From Marinomonas rhizomae (GTDB taxonomy: Bacteria > Pseudomonadota > Gammaproteobacteria > Pseudomonadales > Marinomonadaceae): a stretch of 64,000 bases of DNA. This document shows, one piece after another, positions 14,967 through 24,694 of the stretch. Both the position numbers and the translations under genes were made by a program. The notes under the pieces are model-generated. The model saw only the letters and a list, made by a program, of their open reading frames with translations, ran no database searches and was not told where the DNA came from. Position 1 is the stretch's first letter. Every line of letters begins with the position of its first letter. The stretch lies in NCBI RefSeq assembly GCF_003315485.1, contig NZ_QNSE01000006.1, forward strand, positions 246,733 to 310,732. Direction: 5' to 3'.

Positions 14967-16790
14967 TTAACTTTTATGAAGGTAGAGATAAATTTCTTCT
15001 GCTTTTTTAGCGCTAATCCCTTTGACCTTTGAAATATCTTCCTGACTGGCTGAGAGTAACTCTTGGTACCCACCAAAGGCTGTCAGCAGCTCTTTGCGTC
15101 GATTTGGTCCGATACCTGGAATATCTTCCAATACCGAGTGTCTGCGCTTCTTGTCTCGTCTACGGCGATGACTCTTAACCGCAAATCTATGTGCTTCATC
15201 ACGAATATGTTGAATCAAGTGTAAGGCAGCCGAATCTGGCGGCAATACTACTTCATCTTCTTTGGAGCCGATGTAAAGGGTTTCAAGACCCGGCTTACGG
15301 GTATCGCCTTTGGCGACCCCTAATAAGAAAATATTCACCAAGCCTAATTCTTTCAACACAGCTTCAGCCTGGGTTAACTGACCTTTACCACCGTCAATAA
15401 GTAATACATCTGGCGCTTCTAGCTCACCACTTTTAACGCGTTTATAGCGGCGTGTCAGTGCTTGCTTCATGGCACCGTAATCATCGCCCGGCTCAACACC
15501 TTCGATGTTAAAGGAGCGATAGCGTTTTTTATCTGGCCCATCAGGCCCAAACACCACACAAGACGCGACGGTTGCTTCACCACTTGAGTGACTGATATCG
15601 AAACACTCCATGTGCTTTGGAGGATCAGAGAAGCCTAACAATTTTTGCAAGGCGGTTATACGGCTAAAGTGATTACGTTTGTCTGATAATCGCGCCTGTA
15701 AGCCCTGCTCTGCATTAAGTTTTGCCAAATCAAGCCAACGAGCGCGCTGACCCCTTACATTGCTTAGTACTTCGATTTTTTTCTGCGTGGTTTCAAAAAT
15801 ACCTTCCACCAACGCATCACCATCTTCTAATTCGTGACTAATGATAAGCGTCTTAGGTAACTCTTGAATACCACCAAGGTAAAATTGAGCAATAAAAGAC
15901 GATAATAATTCACCTTCTGTTATTTCAATGGGCATTTTGGGGTAATGACTTTTACTACCAACCACTTTACCTTTACGTATCATCATCACATGAACACACA
16001 ATCCGCCGGGCTGAATAATGGAGGCAATGACATCTGCTTCACCGGTTTGTCCATAAACATGCTGTTGTTCTTGGATGTGTTTGAGCTGAATGATTTGATC
16101 GCGCAATTCGGCAGCGCGCTCGAATTCCATGTCTGCGGCGGCGGCGCTCATTTGTGTGGTGATTTCCGTTGTAAGTTCTTGGTCTTTGCCTTGTAAAAAC
16201 ATGCGCGCGTGACGAACATCTAGCTCATATTCTTCATCGCTGATTAAGTTCACACAAGGCCCAGAGCAACGCTTAATTTGATATTGCAAACAAGGCCGAG
16301 AGCGATTCGAGTACGTGTTGTCTTCACACTGGCGCACTTTGAAGACCTTCTGCATGGTATTCAAACTTTCTTTTACCGCACTGCCACTTGGAAAAGGGCC
16401 AAACAAGGTGCCTTTATCGGTTTTATCACCACGACGAAACAGCAAAGCTGGATGATGGTGATTCGATAGCAAAATATAAGGATAAGATTTATCGTCTCGC
16501 AACAAAATATTATATGGCGGACGATGCTGTTTAATAAGCGTTTGTTCAAGAAGCAAGGCTTCTGTTTCGCTTTTGGTAACAGCAATTTCGATGGTGTGAA
16601 TACGACTAACCAAGGCCATGGTTTTGGTCGTTAGCCCTGTCACACGAAAATAACTCGCAACTCGGTTTTTTAGATTTTTGGCTTTTCCGACATAAAGCAA
16701 CTCACCTTTTACATCGTACATGCGATAAACGCCCGGACGCGTGGTTAAGTTGCTAACAAAATGCTTCGGATCAAATTCTGAATGGCTCAA
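14967..16790 (-). CDS. uvrC: UvrC, excinuclease ABC subunit C
   Basis: UvrC makes both incisions around lesions in nucleotide excision repair. The 607-residue protein has an N-terminal GIY-YIG nuclease (GVYRMYDVKGELLYVGKAKNL, about 20-40), a UvrB-binding UVR helix pair near residue 205-235, an RNase H-like second nuclease domain with CFDISH near 400, and a C-terminal helix-hairpin-helix pair (IPGIGPNRRKELL, GISAKKAEEI). Length matches the family (610). It starts 18 bases after gacA and is probably co-transcribed with gacA and pgsA. Confidence 0.97.
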   Translation of the reverse strand: MSHSEFDPKHFVSNLTTRPGVYRMYDVKGELLYVGKAKNLKNRVASYFRVTGLTTKTMALVSRIHTIEIAVTKSETEALLLEQTLIKQHRPPYNILLRDDKSYPYILLSNHHHPALLFRRGDKTDKGTLFGPFPSGSAVKESLNTMQKVFKVRQCEDNTYSNRSRPCLQYQIKRCSGPCVNLISDEEYELDVRHARMFLQGKDQELTTEITTQMSAAAADMEFERAAELRDQIIQLKHIQEQQHVYGQTGEADVIASIIQPGGLCVHVMMIRKGKVVGSKSHYPKMPIEITEGELLSSFIAQFYLGGIQELPKTLIISHELEDGDALVEGIFETTQKKIEVLSNVRGQRARWLDLAKLNAEQGLQARLSDKRNHFSRITALQKLLGFSDPPKHMECFDISHSSGEATVASCVVFGPDGPDKKRYRSFNIEGVEPGDDYGAMKQALTRRYKRVKSGELEAPDVLLIDGGKGQLTQAEAVLKELGLVNIFLLGVAKGDTRKPGLETLYIGSKEDEVVLPPDSAALHLIQHIRDEAHRFAVKSHRRRRDKKRRHSVLEDIPGIGPNRRKELLTAFGGYQELLSASQEDISKVKGISAKKAEEIYLYLHKS

Positions 16791-16808
16791 ACAAACCTCG
16801 TTTTTCGC

Positions 16809-17450
16809 CTAGCCCATACCAAGCACATTGTAACGTACCGCTAAGTGAATCAGCTCGACATCACTTTCAATGTTCAGCTTTGAAAAAATACGAGTACGAT
16901 AAGTACTCACGGTTTTAGGACTAACACATAGGTACTCTGCAATTTCGTTGGATTTTTTGCAATCTACGATCATCTGAGCCACCTGCAATTCTCGGTCTGA
17001 TAATTGCCCCAATGGCGAACCTTGCCCATCGATAGAAAACTTAGATAACGCCATTTTCTGAGCAATGCTTTTAGAAATATAATGCTCACCTTTAGACACC
17101 ATTTGAATCGCCTCTAATAACTCAGACGTATTAGTGCCTTTAGTAAGATAACCAGACGCACCGGCTTCTAATAATTTCACTGGGTACAAATTGTCATCCA
17201 GCGCCGATAAAGCAATGATCTTGGTTTTCGGCAAAATGCGTTTTATTTCTTTCGTAGCGCCTAAACCGCCAATTCCTGGCATATGCACATCCATTAAAAT
17301 AATATCAGGTAATAATATCTTAGACTGAATAATAGCTTCTTCGCCGCTGTGCACAACATCAACTACCTCAACCCCTTTTACATCCTGTAATACACGACTA
17401 ATACCTTGGCTAACCACATCATGGTCGTCAACAATCAATACTTTTAACAT
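16809..17450 (-). CDS. gacA: GacA/UvrY-type response regulator
   Basis: A 213-residue response regulator with an N-terminal receiver domain (acidic DD at 8-9, phosphoacceptor Asp54 in DIILMDVHMPG, Lys in LTKGTN) and a C-terminal LuxR-type helix-turn-helix (about 147-205, SDRELQVAQMI...SPKTVSTYRTRIFSKL). With a GacS/BarA-type kinase it normally drives small RNAs that antagonise CsrA/RsmA. The identity is supported by both sequence and its position directly upstream of uvrC, as in E. coli uvrY-uvrC and Pseudomonas gacA-uvrC. Confidence 0.94.
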   Translation of the reverse strand: MLKVLIVDDHDVVSQGISRVLQDVKGVEVVDVVHSGEEAIIQSKILLPDIILMDVHMPGIGGLGATKEIKRILPKTKIIALSALDDNLYPVKLLEAGASGYLTKGTNTSELLEAIQMVSKGEHYISKSIAQKMALSKFSIDGQGSPLGQLSDRELQVAQMIVDCKKSNEIAEYLCVSPKTVSTYRTRIFSKLNIESDVELIHLAVRYNVLGMG

Positions 17451-17571
17451 AACAACCTCACCAAAACTTTCCTACGCCTCGTGTCGATTTCTGCCTTACC
17501 TTGCATGAAACCGCCTATAGCATCCTGCTAATAAAAAATTATGTTATACAACAAATAGAAAAAACGCACCG

Positions 17572-18441
17572 TTATTCTGGCAGCTTTTCTTTATACCCCA
17601 TTTCTAAAAGCTTTTTTTGACTAATTTCGCGATAACGAGCGCGCACGCCAGACCCAGGTGTTTTTTGGGTGTAATAAAGTAAGGGCGCGACCTGTTCTTC
17701 ATCAACCGATATATCTTTGGCAATTTTACTCGCTAAATCTTTCACACTGAGCGTTTGCTTGTCTTCAATCATAATGACTTTTGGAATCACTAAACGTTCG
17801 CCGGCAATTACTCGATCTACAATTTTCAAATAACTTTGCTCAAACAAAGGCCAGGAAACACGTTCTTCTTCAGACTTTAGTTTGTACCAGCCCGCCTGAG
17901 ACCCAGCAAAAAACACCGCATTATGACTCCATTTATATTGCAAGGGATCCGTTCGACATGCACAAGCTTCAAGATATGCTGCACGTGGATCTGGTAAACC
18001 ATAAGCTTTATATGCGGTATTAATCAGCTTTAAAAAGTCGGCGATGGTTGGTGGCCATGTGTGCTCTTCTTTCGTACGTTCTACGGCGTAAGCTAATAAT
18101 GGCTCTTGAAAACCTTTCAGTGCAATCGCCCATTCGCGCTTCGCTAACTTTACGTCATCCGTTGTACTGTAAGCCGAGGCAAACTTATGGGTATAAATAG
18201 CTTTAAAACGCGCAAACAGCATATTAACCAAGATACGTGTTTGCTGCTCGGCCTCTGTTGGGCCCGATTCACGGCTGGCATTACCGCCATTAGCATATCC
18301 TGAATTATTGTACTCAGAATTTTTATACCCAGGGTTGCCAGAACCATACTCACCAGTCTGTGTCGTGGATGTTGGTGAGGGCGTCGCTAACCTGCTCTCT
18401 AGAGGTTTTATTAAATTTTGTACTGCCTGAGGTTCCTTCAT
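17572..18441 (-). CDS. replication protein P-like (lambda P type helicase loader)
   Basis: A 289-residue protein. The first 60 or so residues are low-complexity, rich in Gly, Asn, Ser and Tyr. The rest resembles the phage lambda P / chromosomal P-like family, with the segment TRILVNMLFARFKAIYTHKF, EWAIALKGF, and TWPPTIADFLKLI near 125-140. Lambda P loads DnaB helicase. It follows a DnaT-like gene, and its first 92 bases overlap that gene in another frame, so the two are likely translated together. A role in primosome assembly or replication restart is inference from family and context. Confidence 0.75.
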   Translation of the reverse strand: MKEPQAVQNLIKPLESRLATPSPTSTTQTGEYGSGNPGYKNSEYNNSGYANGGNASRESGPTEAEQQTRILVNMLFARFKAIYTHKFASAYSTTDDVKLAKREWAIALKGFQEPLLAYAVERTKEEHTWPPTIADFLKLINTAYKAYGLPDPRAAYLEACACRTDPLQYKWSHNAVFFAGSQAGWYKLKSEEERVSWPLFEQSYLKIVDRVIAGERLVIPKVIMIEDKQTLSVKDLASKIAKDISVDEEQVAPLLYYTQKTPGSGVRARYREISQKKLLEMGYKEKLPE

Positions 18442-19156
18442 ATGAAGACCTATCCGATTGTTTGTATTGCCACTGACGTTTTACGTATTTAAAAAATTCG
18501 CTGTTCCAAGTTCTAACGTTTTTCCGCTGCTCTTTGATTCTAAGTAAAAACTCAGTTTGCAAAGACAAGGCAAATTCACGGGCGATACCCGCTTGACCAA
18601 TTTGTTCTAACGTCGCTTCTTCAGGTTGCCATTGATCAGGTTGTCGAGCTCGTTCTTTTTGCTCCAAATACAAGTCAAAATCTGTGACTCCACGACGATC
18701 ATTCACCACTGGTGGAGATGGTGCTTCGTATTGCCTAACAGGTTGCTTTGCAGGGTAACTTTTAGGCTGCGGAGTGAACTCTTCAGTTTTCTCCCGGGAT
18801 GCTTTGTGCAACCGATCCATTTTGCTCATTAAGGAATCGTCTTTAGAAGACGCTTCGGCGGCTGGTTTAATAGTTTGTGCCGCTTTTTGAGATGACGCTA
18901 AGTGGATTTCAAGAACCTCTTCTTGGCGCTGAAAACTCAGTAGCTGACTAATTTGTAAGTTCGCCAGTAATCTCATCAACATAGGTACAGTCCAAAATGG
19001 TAGCTGAACACTAAGTCGACTCATTTCAACCCGTAAAGCACTGGAACCAACAAGGTAAGCTTGTTGCTTCAAAAAGGTCAATAATACAGTTTCTTCTAAC
19101 CCAATCTGGGCTGCCATTGAAAATGATATCGGTAATGAATAGTCGTTATCCAACAT
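18350..19156 (-). CDS. DnaT-like primosomal protein
   Basis: A 268-residue protein. The N-terminal part (about 1-85) is a winged-helix-like or MarR-like region, a polar linker follows (about 90-160), and the C-terminal part (about 160-245) fits the DnaT DNA-binding domain: W..E......GI...FA......FLLRIKEQ....R.WNSEFFKYVKRQW. E. coli DnaT helps PriA/PriB load DnaB at stalled forks. The partner gene downstream is lambda P-like, which fits a helicase-loading module. Confidence 0.75.
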   Translation of the reverse strand: MLDNDYSLPISFSMAAQIGLEETVLLTFLKQQAYLVGSSALRVEMSRLSVQLPFWTVPMLMRLLANLQISQLLSFQRQEEVLEIHLASSQKAAQTIKPAAEASSKDDSLMSKMDRLHKASREKTEEFTPQPKSYPAKQPVRQYEAPSPPVVNDRRGVTDFDLYLEQKERARQPDQWQPEEATLEQIGQAGIAREFALSLQTEFLLRIKEQRKNVRTWNSEFFKYVKRQWQYKQSDRSSYEGTSGSTKFNKTSREQVSDALTNIHDTDW

Positions 19157-19488
19157 AAATCTCGCTTCGCGCTTTTTACATACCTAACACAATAGTTAGC
19201 ATAACAGTCTATCAAAAGCCGTCCTCATTAGCACGAGAACCTTAAACGAACCTTGCCTTCTATGTATAGAAGACACCCGCTATTTTCACTGAATATTAGA
19301 CTTTAACAATAGATGAGTTTTATTAGCTACCAAAACAGCCGTTAAGTAATTTTGACAGCATTCAAAATCACTCCTATTCTCAAGTTACGGCAATGTTTTT
19401 TTCATTCAACTTTTTTCTATGCTCTGCAATAATGAAAAGAGAGTTCTGTATTGTCGGTTCCACGAACATCATTCAGGAGAAAAGTAGT
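19157..19488. other. divergent intergenic region dnaT-like / hpf
   Basis: No gene. It holds the promoter of hpf at 19352-19380, and otherwise AT-rich sequence without a repeat I can support. Confidence 0.5.
19352..19380 (+). promoter_or_regulatory. promoter of hpf
   Basis: TTGACA, exactly 17 bases, TATTCT, about 110 bases ahead of the hpf ATG. Confidence 0.55.
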
Positions 19489-19806
19489 ATGCACACTACC
19501 AAAATTTCTGGTCACCATATCGATGTAACTCCAGCCATCAAGAATCATATCCATGAAAAACTCAACAAAGTGTCCAAGTTGACAGACCAAATAACGTCCG
19601 TCAATGTCACCTTGCTAAAGGACAACAAAAGCCAAAAAGCAGAAGCAACCATACATATTCCAGGCAAAGAGATCTTTGCCGCCGCCTCCTCTGAAGACAG
19701 GTTATTTCACGCAATAGACGACATGGTTGATAAACTGGTCAAACAAGTAGACAAATACAAAACCAAACAATACTGCGCCAATCACAAACCCGTGACGACT
19801 CACTAA
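19489..19806 (+). CDS. hpf: HPF/YfiA-family ribosome hibernation factor
   Basis: A 105-residue short-type hibernation factor that binds the 30S decoding region and stores ribosomes as inactive particles in stationary phase. The family pattern is clear: TKISGHHIDVTPAIKNHIHEKL at the N-terminus, VTLLKDNKSQKAEATIHIPG in the middle, then AIDDMVDKLVKQVDKYK. An open frame extends to 19393, but AGGAG sits nine bases ahead of ATG 19489, which is the start used by homologues. It is not in its usual place behind rpoN. Confidence 0.9.
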   Translation: MHTTKISGHHIDVTPAIKNHIHEKLNKVSKLTDQITSVNVTLLKDNKSQKAEATIHIPGKEIFAAASSEDRLFHAIDDMVDKLVKQVDKYKTKQYCANHKPVTTH

Positions 19807-19843
19807 GCATTATAAATAGCTCCCCCCTCATTATTTGCCAAGG

Positions 19844-19867
19844 AAACACCGCGATTTTGCGGTGTTT
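19844..19867 (+). terminator. terminator after hpf
   Basis: Perfect 9-bp stem AAACACCGC/GCGGTGTTT with loop GATTTT. The run of T after it is short. Confidence 0.7.
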
Positions 19868-19968
19868 CTGTATATTTATCGCCTAGACAAACAATCATGC
19901 TTGAACTTTGGAACTTTCAGCCGCATATTAAGTCTATTAATAGTCTTAAACCTTAAAGGAGTAATCTC

Positions 19969-20622
19969 ATGCGTTACACAGAAGCCCTTTCGACACATTC
20001 GTCACAAGCGGCAAACAAAACGCTCCGCAATACTTACGGGCTGTTGTCGCTTACCCTCTTGTTCAGCGCCTTCACTGCGGGCATGAGCATGGCTTTTAAC
20101 TTACCCCATCCTGGCCTGATTATTACCCTAGTAGGCTTTTATGGTTTGCTTTTTCTAACACACAAATTTAAAAACAGCTCGGCTGGTATTCTTTGCGTAT
20201 TTGCACTAACTGGCTTTATGGGTCTTACTCTTGGACCAATCCTAAGTGCTTACATGAATATGGCTAACGGCGCTAGCATGATCATGAGCGCTTTGGGTAT
20301 CACAGGCCTTTCGTTCCTAGGTTTGTCTGCTTATGCTTTGGTTTCAAAGAAAGACTTTAGTTTCCTTAATGGATTCATCACTGTCGGTTTCTTTGTACTT
20401 TTGTTCGCAGTAATTGCCGGCATATTTGTAAAAATGCCAGCTCTACAAATCTTCATTTCTGCTGGCTTTGCGCTTTTCTCTGCGGCGGTTATATTGCTGC
20501 AAACGAGCCAAATCGTCCGCGGTGGTGAAACAAACTACATCATGGCAACAGTGAATTTGTATGTTTCTCTATACAACATGTTCCTAAGTGTATTATCTCT
20601 TCTTGGCATGTCTCGCGATTAA
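19969..20622 (+). CDS. yccA: YccA-like Bax inhibitor-1 family membrane protein
   Basis: A 217-residue integral inner-membrane protein with seven hydrophobic segments after a short cytoplasmic start. It matches E. coli YccA along its length: LRNTYGLLSLTLLFSA, HPGLIITLVGFYGLLFLTHKF, FMGLTLGPILSAYMN, and GGETNYIMATVNLYVSLYN at the end. YccA binds the membrane protease FtsH and modulates its action. AAAGGAG precedes the ATG. As in E. coli it neighbours a tusE-type gene, here with tusDCB in between. Confidence 0.93.
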   Translation: MRYTEALSTHSSQAANKTLRNTYGLLSLTLLFSAFTAGMSMAFNLPHPGLIITLVGFYGLLFLTHKFKNSSAGILCVFALTGFMGLTLGPILSAYMNMANGASMIMSALGITGLSFLGLSAYALVSKKDFSFLNGFITVGFFVLLFAVIAGIFVKMPALQIFISAGFALFSAAVILLQTSQIVRGGETNYIMATVNLYVSLYNMFLSVLSLLGMSRD

Positions 20623-20642
20623 TCGTACGTCACACCAATACG

Positions 20643-20669
20643 AAAAGGCCGCTGACTGCGGCCTTTTTT
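20643..20669 (+). terminator. terminator after yccA
   Basis: Stem AAAAGGCCGC, loop TGACT, GCGGCCTTTTTT. Confidence 0.92.
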
Positions 20670-20709
20670 ATGTGTAAAATTTGCAACATCTCATACCAAG
20701 GTTATTTTC

Positions 20710-21102
20710 ATGCAATACACTTTGCTCATTACGGGGTCACCATACCAAAGTAAGGCTTGCCACTCCGCACTTCGCTTCATCCGCGCCGCTGTGACTAAAT
20801 ACCCAAACAGCATCAAGGGTGTATTTTTTTATGAGGATGCAGTGCTTATTGGCAACCAAACAGCACAGCCACCAAGAGATGAAATCAACCTCACCAAAGC
20901 TTGGCAAGAAGTAGCGGAGCAACATAGCATTCCTTTATATTTGTGTATTGCTGCTGCGGTAAGACGTGGCATTATTAACGAAAGTGAAAGCCGTCGTTAC
21001 GAGTTAGAACAACACACGCTTGCAGGACATTTTCAGCTTGAAGGTTTAGGGACACTCGTTGATCTAATGAACACTACAAACAAAGTCATTCAGTTTAGGT
21101 AA
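20710..21102 (+). CDS. tusD: TusD, sulfurtransferase complex subunit
   Basis: The DsrE-fold TusBCD complex takes sulfur from TusA and passes it to TusE for 2-thiouridine formation by MnmA. This 130-residue subunit has the conserved active Cys in the segment PLYLCIAAAVRRGI, which matches TusD Cys78 of E. coli by position, and the start MQYTLLITGSPYQSKACHSALRF. It is the first gene of tusDCBE, with 4-base spacing to tusC. Confidence 0.94.
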   Translation: MQYTLLITGSPYQSKACHSALRFIRAAVTKYPNSIKGVFFYEDAVLIGNQTAQPPRDEINLTKAWQEVAEQHSIPLYLCIAAAVRRGIINESESRRYELEQHTLAGHFQLEGLGTLVDLMNTTNKVIQFR

Positions 21103-21106
21103 CCGC

Positions 21107-21454
21107 ATGAAACACACATTAATTCACCTAAACGCTAGCCCTTATTCCAGCCTAGCTTGCAAAGAAGGCTTAGATCTTGCTTTGGTTCTGGCCACCTTTG
21201 AACAGCCTGTTGATTTGTGTCTCTCTGGCGCTGCTCTAGCACTTTTAACTGACAATCAACAACCAACCGTTGAACAAGGTAAAAATCTGCATAAGCTGTT
21301 AGCTGGGCTAGAGTTTTATGATATTGAAAACGTCTACATAGAAAAAACCAACACATGGATTAAAGACAACCCTACATGGCAAGGTGCTCAGTCACTTGAT
21401 GACACTGAATGGCAGACAATGTTTTCACAATACCAACAAGTTTTCCGGTTTTAA
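21107..21454 (+). CDS. tusC: TusC, sulfurtransferase complex subunit
   Basis: A 115-residue DsrF-like subunit: MKHTLIHLNASPYSSLACKEGLDLALVLATFEQPVDLCLSGAAL reads as the DsrE fold with the LxxSPY start typical of TusC. The segment FYDIENVYIEK is family-like. It lies between tusD and tusB in a tightly packed operon (4 and 2 base gaps). Confidence 0.92.
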   Translation: MKHTLIHLNASPYSSLACKEGLDLALVLATFEQPVDLCLSGAALALLTDNQQPTVEQGKNLHKLLAGLEFYDIENVYIEKTNTWIKDNPTWQGAQSLDDTEWQTMFSQYQQVFRF

Positions 21455-21456
21455 TT

Positions 21457-21744
21457 ATGCAACTTCACCAAATAAATCAACTCGATTACCCAGCAACACT
21501 AGAAGCAACATGGCAAAACAGCCTACAAACTGGCGATCAAATACTCCTAATTGAAGATGGCTTTCTAAGGACCATTCATCAGGCTAACGCGATGCAAACC
21601 CTGATGAAAGAGAAGCAAGTTGAGTTTTATTATTTGCAAAGCGATGCAACTGCTTATGGTTTATCACCAAAGCTGGGCATCCCTCTATCAGATGAAGAAT
21701 GGGTCGATTTAACCTTTTCAGCAGAAACAAACATTAGTTGGTAA
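21457..21744 (+). CDS. tusB: TusB, sulfurtransferase complex subunit
   Basis: A 95-residue DsrH-like subunit that completes the TusBCD hexamer. The segments DQILLIEDGF and VEFYYLQSDATAYGL fit the family. The start ATG 21457 is two bases after the tusC stop. The frame is open further upstream to 21409, but that would overlap tusC. Confidence 0.88.
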   Translation: MQLHQINQLDYPATLEATWQNSLQTGDQILLIEDGFLRTIHQANAMQTLMKEKQVEFYYLQSDATAYGLSPKLGIPLSDEEWVDLTFSAETNISW

Positions 21745-21749
21745 TTAGC

Positions 21750-22070
21750 ATGACAGACAATACTGTAGTTTTAGATGAAGAAGGTTACTTGCTTAACCTA
21801 CAAGATTGGACTCCAGAGCTTGCCAATCAACTGGCACAAGAGGCTGAAGTAGAGTTAACAGATGCCCATTGGGAAATCATTTATTTATTACGCGATTTCT
21901 ATAAAGAGTTTGAAGTCTCTCCCGCTATGCGTCCACTGGTAAAAGCAGTATCAAAAAAACTTGGAGCAGAAAAAGGACGCAGTATTTATCTAATGACACT
22001 CTTTCCTGGCAGCCCGCCTAAGTTAGGCGCAAAAATAGCTGGCCTTCCAAAACCTGCAAACTGCTTGTAA
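21750..22070 (+). CDS. tusE: TusE/DsrC-family sulfur carrier
   Basis: A 106-residue DsrC-fold protein that accepts persulfide from TusBCD and delivers it to MnmA. Features are LDEEGYLLNLQDWTPELANQLA near the start, HWEIIYLLRDFYKEF, and the conserved penultimate-position Cys in the C-terminal arm (PANCL). It starts five bases after tusB. mnmA, the presumed final user, lies at 36864-37985. Confidence 0.94.
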   Translation: MTDNTVVLDEEGYLLNLQDWTPELANQLAQEAEVELTDAHWEIIYLLRDFYKEFEVSPAMRPLVKAVSKKLGAEKGRSIYLMTLFPGSPPKLGAKIAGLPKPANCL

Positions 22071-22091
22071 CAATCAGGATTTGATCGATAT

Positions 22092-22122
22092 AAAAAAGCG
22101 GAACTATTAAGCTCCGCTTTTA
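22092..22122 (+). terminator. terminator after tusDCBE
   Basis: AAAAAAGCGGA ... TCCGCTTTTAT hairpin with T-rich end. It serves the plus-strand operon and, less well, cobA from the other side. Confidence 0.75.
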
Positions 22123-22147
22123 TTTGGAAGCCAAACCGCTAAGCAAT

Positions 22148-22891
22148 TTAGTACTTTCCATACCACTCTAATTTCTTCTGCAAAGTCACCACTTCACCAA
22201 TAATCAATAATGCTGGGGATTTCGCCTCATTCACCACTGATACGTCATACACATCCTGGACAGTAGAAGTAAAGACACGCTGCTCACTGGTTGTGCCTTT
22301 TTCAACAATGGCCACTGGCATGGATGGACTCATACCAAAACGAATCAACGACTGTGTAATATCTTTAAGGCCTGTTAACCCCATATAAATCACTAGAGTT
22401 TGCGCTGGATGAACTAACTCTTCCCAGGGCAACTCCGTCGTACCATCTTTCAAATGGCCAGTTAAGAATCGAACCGACTGAGCGTAATCACGATGCGTTA
22501 ACGGAATCCCAGCATACGCGGCACAACCTGCTGCCGCAGTAACCCCTGGAACCACTTCAAAAGGTACACCCTCCTCGATTAGCTCCTCAAGCTCTTCACC
22601 ACCTCGCCCAAATATAAAAGGATCTCCGCCTTTTAAGCGCACCACCATGTGGCCCTCTTTAGCTTTTCTCGCAAGCAAGCTATTAATCTCATCTTGCGGA
22701 AGGCTGTGTAAAGACTTGGCTTTACCGACATACATTTTTTCTGCTGATTCAGGAATTAGCTCAATAATTTCTTTACCAACCAAGCGATCGTACAAAACCA
22801 CATCGGCCATTTTTAATAAACGATATGCTTTTAACGTCAGCAATTCAGGATCACCTGGACCCGCACCAATCAAATAGACCTTGCCCGTCAT
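22148..22891 (-). CDS. cobA: uroporphyrinogen-III C-methyltransferase (SUMT)
   Basis: Uses S-adenosylmethionine to methylate uroporphyrinogen III twice, giving precorrin-2, the entry to siroheme and cobalamin. The 247-residue protein has the SUMT motifs [22 protein letters not shown] at the start, [18 protein letters not shown] near 85-100, and [23 protein letters not shown] near 115-135. It is a stand-alone methyltransferase without the CysG dehydrogenase domain. The ATG at 22891 is preferred to an in-frame GTG at 22906. It lies behind serS on the same strand with a terminator between. Confidence 0.95.
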   Translation of the reverse strand: MTGKVYLIGAGPGDPELLTLKAYRLLKMADVVLYDRLVGKEIIELIPESAEKMYVGKAKSLHSLPQDEINSLLARKAKEGHMVVRLKGGDPFIFGRGGEELEELIEEGVPFEVVPGVTAAAGCAAYAGIPLTHRDYAQSVRFLTGHLKDGTTELPWEELVHPAQTLVIYMGLTGLKDITQSLIRFGMSPSMPVAIVEKGTTSEQRVFTSTVQDVYDVSVVNEAKSPALLIIGEVVTLQKKLEWYGKY

Positions 22892-22912
22892 AATTTCACT
22901 ATCCACTCACAC

Positions 22913-22940
22913 AAAAAAAGCCTCCGTTGAGGCTTTTTTA
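22913..22940 (-). terminator. terminator of serS
   Basis: AAAAAAGCCTC CGTT GAGGCTTTTTT, 11-bp stem with T run on both strands. Confidence 0.92.
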
Positions 22941-22954
22941 TTAGAAAATTTAGC

Positions 22955-24277
<1,323 letters not shown>

Positions 24278-24322
24278 TCAGTGTGTATAAATAAATTAGG
24301 TTACTTTAAAAAAATAAAGGGA

Positions 24323-24694
24323 TTATAAAAAACGAGCAACAGCCATACCTACGGCAAGGCCAGCAATCCCCAAAACACAGCTCAATAATAAATAGCTTAC
24401 TGCACTTAGCCAAGCCTGCATGTTAATAAGAGAGACAATTTCCAAAGAAAAAGTGGAAAAAGTAGTAAACGCACCTAAAAAACCAACCATAACCAAAGGC
24501 CGGTAAGGTTCAAGGGAAGGCATGCGCTCACTGATCACTACAAAAGCGATCCCCATCAGAACACAACCCAATACGTTAATAATCATAGTCGCAAAGGGAA
24601 AATGGTGATTCCAATAGGTATTAATCCATTTCGTCATGCCATATCGACTTAGCGCACCAAAGGCACCACCTACAGCAATCATAAAATACATCAT
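24323..24694 (-). CDS. crcB: CrcB/Fluc fluoride channel
   Basis: A small dual-topology inner-membrane channel that exports fluoride. It has 123 residues and four hydrophobic segments with the family motifs [15 protein letters not shown] near the start, [10 protein letters not shown] and [16 protein letters not shown]. Its ATG overlaps the rarA stop by four bases (ATGA), so translation is probably coupled. I see no fluoride riboswitch ahead of the operon. Confidence 0.95.
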   Translation of the reverse strand: MMYFMIAVGGAFGALSRYGMTKWINTYWNHHFPFATMIINVLGCVLMGIAFVVISERMPSLEPYRPLVMVGFLGAFTTFSTFSLEIVSLINMQAWLSAVSYLLLSCVLGIAGLAVGMAVARFL

